This document shows positions 6,622 to 7,369 of a stretch of 7,369 bases of DNA, piece by piece. The number at the start of each line of letters is the position of its first letter. Positions within the stretch are counted from its first letter, which is position 1. The notes beneath the pieces are model-generated. The model ran no database searches and was not told where the DNA came from. It worked only from the letters and a program-made list of their open reading frames with translations. Source of the stretch: CALKWS01 sp035302405 (lineage in GTDB: Bacteria > Actinomycetota > Actinomycetes > Actinomycetales > Beutenbergiaceae). The position numbers and the translations under genes are program-made. The stretch spans positions 1 to 7,369 of the forward strand of contig DATGSR010000226.1 of NCBI GenBank assembly GCA_035302405.1, given 5' to 3'.

Positions 6622-6648
6622 AGCCCGCCACCCGAGCGGGCTTCTTTT
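6622..6648 (+). terminator. Rho-independent terminator between membrane genes and endolysin
   Basis: AGCCCGC (6622-6628) pairs perfectly with GCGGGCT (6636-6642) across a 7-base loop. The stem is followed directly by TCTTTT (6643-6648), in sharp contrast to the GC-rich surroundings. The stem is all G:C except one A:T pair. It would end or thin out + strand transcription 21 bases before the endolysin start. No A-tract precedes it, so it should not work on the opposite strand. Confidence 0.85.
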
Positions 6649-6658
6649 ATGCCAGAAC

Positions 6659-6663
6659 GGAGG
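6659..6663 (+). promoter_or_regulatory. Ribosome binding site for the endolysin
   Basis: GGAGG lies 5 bases before ATG 6669, just after the terminator. An ATG at 6649 lies in a different frame (it reads ATG CCA GAA CGG) and is not used by the lysin. The strong site supports 6669 as the start. Confidence 0.85.
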
Positions 6664-6668
6664 GGCCG

Positions 6669-7369
6669 ATGGTCACGATCCGTAACCAGCTCGTCTCATC
6701 GCGAGCAGTCACCAGCTCTGGGACCAACCCGCGCCGCTACATCACGATCCACGAAACGGCCAACACCGCCCGGGGCGCGAACGCTCAGGCCCACGCCAAC
6801 CTGCAATCTAATGGGTTCTCCGCGTCCTGGCACATCACAGTGGACGACACCCAAGCCATCCGCTCCTACCCCGACACAGTGCGCTGCTGGCACGCAGGCG
6901 ACGGGTCGGGTCACGGGAACATGTCCTCGATCGGCATCGAGATCTGCGTCAACAGCGACGGCAACTTCAACCGGGCCAAGGCCAACGCCGCCGCCGTGGT
7001 GCGCCAGCTGCGGCAGCAGTACAACATTCCCCGGTCGCGGGTGGTGCAGCACAACCACTGGTCGGGCAAGAACTGCCCGGCCAACCTGCGCCGGTCCGGG
7101 TGGGCGGCGTTCCTGGCCAGCACCGACCCCGGCAGCAGTAGTGGAGGCTCCGTGTCCAGACCAACATTCGTCTCCCCCGCCGAGGGCAGGGTCACCAGTG
7201 AGTACGGGATGCGCCGCCACCCCGTATCGGGCCAGAACTGGCTGCATCGAGGCATCGACATCGCCCCACCCGTGGCCGGCACCAGAGGCCGGCCGGTGTA
7301 TGCGGCCTACGGCGGCACCGTCGCCCTAGCCCAAACCTCCACCGGCAACAACCAGATCACCGGGGCTTA
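6669..7369 (+). CDS. Endolysin: N-acetylmuramoyl-L-alanine amidase plus M23 peptidase (3' end cut)
   Basis: The frame runs open from ATG 6669 to the window end (233 codons, no stop). Residues 1-150 are a zinc amidase of the Amidase_2 type, cutting between MurNAc and L-Ala of peptidoglycan. Recognisable parts are MVTIRNQLVSS, YITIHETAN (zinc ligand H28), SASWHITVDD (53-60), WHAGDG (74-79), SIGIEIC (87-93, E91), VVQHNHWSGKNCP (H128 and C136 as ligands). A Ser/Gly/Asp linker (151-162) leads to an M23 metallopeptidase domain: FVSPAEGRVTSEYGMRRHP (167-185), then the HxxxD zinc site at H193-D197 (LHRGIDIAPP), then GRPVYAAYGGTV. The expected later HxH ligand lies beyond the window. M23 enzymes cut stem or cross-bridge peptides, so the protein would attack the wall at two bonds. 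No signal peptide is present, so export through the holin is expected. A cell-wall-binding domain may follow. Confidence 0.92.
   Translation, partial: MVTIRNQLVSSRAVTSSGTNPRRYITIHETANTARGANAQAHANLQSNGFSASWHITVDDTQAIRSYPDTVRCWHAGDGSGHGNMSSIGIEICVNSDGNFNRAKANAAAVVRQLRQQYNIPRSRVVQHNHWSGKNCPANLRRSGWAAFLASTDPGSSSGGSVSRPTFVSPAEGRVTSEYGMRRHPVSGQNWLHRGIDIAPPVAGTRGRPVYAAYGGTVALAQTSTGNNQITGA

Noticed and set aside
7274..7294. Perfect inverted repeat (GGCCGGC / GCCGGCC, 7-base loop) in the endolysin gene
   Set aside because: No T-tract follows and it lies in the M23 coding region; in GC-rich DNA such hairpins arise by chance.
6439..7329. Open frame of 296 codons on the + strand overlapping the endolysin
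   Set aside because: Its Arg/Pro/Thr/Ser-rich product has no domain, and it overlaps the clearly recognisable one-helix protein and amidase/M23 frames; the lysin frame is the real one although it runs off the window end.
1..7369. Search for tRNAs, CRISPR arrays, insertion sequences, attachment sites and defence genes
   Set aside because: I saw none; coding regions fill the window and the only intergenic gap of note (6605-6668) holds the terminator and a ribosome site.

Overview
This window is a slice of a tailed-phage (siphovirus-type) genome or prophage from a high-GC Gram-positive, most likely actinobacterial, host. The grounds are the strongly GC-rich, G/C-ending codon use, GTG starts, head-to-tail genes with overlaps of a few bases, a Gp37-like tail protein of the kind seen in actinobacterial siphoviruses, and a signal-less amidase/M23 endolysin beside small membrane proteins. 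I cannot name the host genus. Every supported gene is on the + strand, and there is no gene-free stretch longer than 64 bases.

Layout. Positions 1-56 hold the last codons of an upstream gene; the tail-gene order suggests the tape measure protein, but this is not shown by the sequence. Next come the tail-tip genes. 53-2080 encodes a distal-tail (Dit)-like protein enlarged to 675 residues by an internal array of three diverged ~112-residue repeats. 2080-3219 encodes a Gp37-like baseplate/hub protein. 3222-4163 encodes a minor tail protein. 4172-5392 encodes a modular tail fibre or receptor-binding protein with a coiled coil, a collagen-like stretch, a histidine cluster and a C-terminal head. 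5404-5862 encodes a small protein joining a helical N-terminus to a chitin-binding-like (CBM5/12-type) module.

The lysis cassette follows: a four-helix membrane protein (5866-6324), an overlapping single-helix membrane protein (6305-6604), a clear rho-independent terminator (6622-6648), and a two-domain endolysin (from 6669, cut by the window end) with an N-terminal zinc amidase and a C-terminal M23 peptidase.

Working together, the Dit and Gp37-like proteins would build the tail tip. The minor tail protein, fibre and CBM-like protein would recognise the surface. The membrane proteins and endolysin would break the host wall at the end of the cycle. I see no wholly new system. The points most worth a second look are the triplicated insertion in the Dit, the small CBM-like protein, the likely exchanged head of the fibre, and the terminator placed just upstream of the endolysin.
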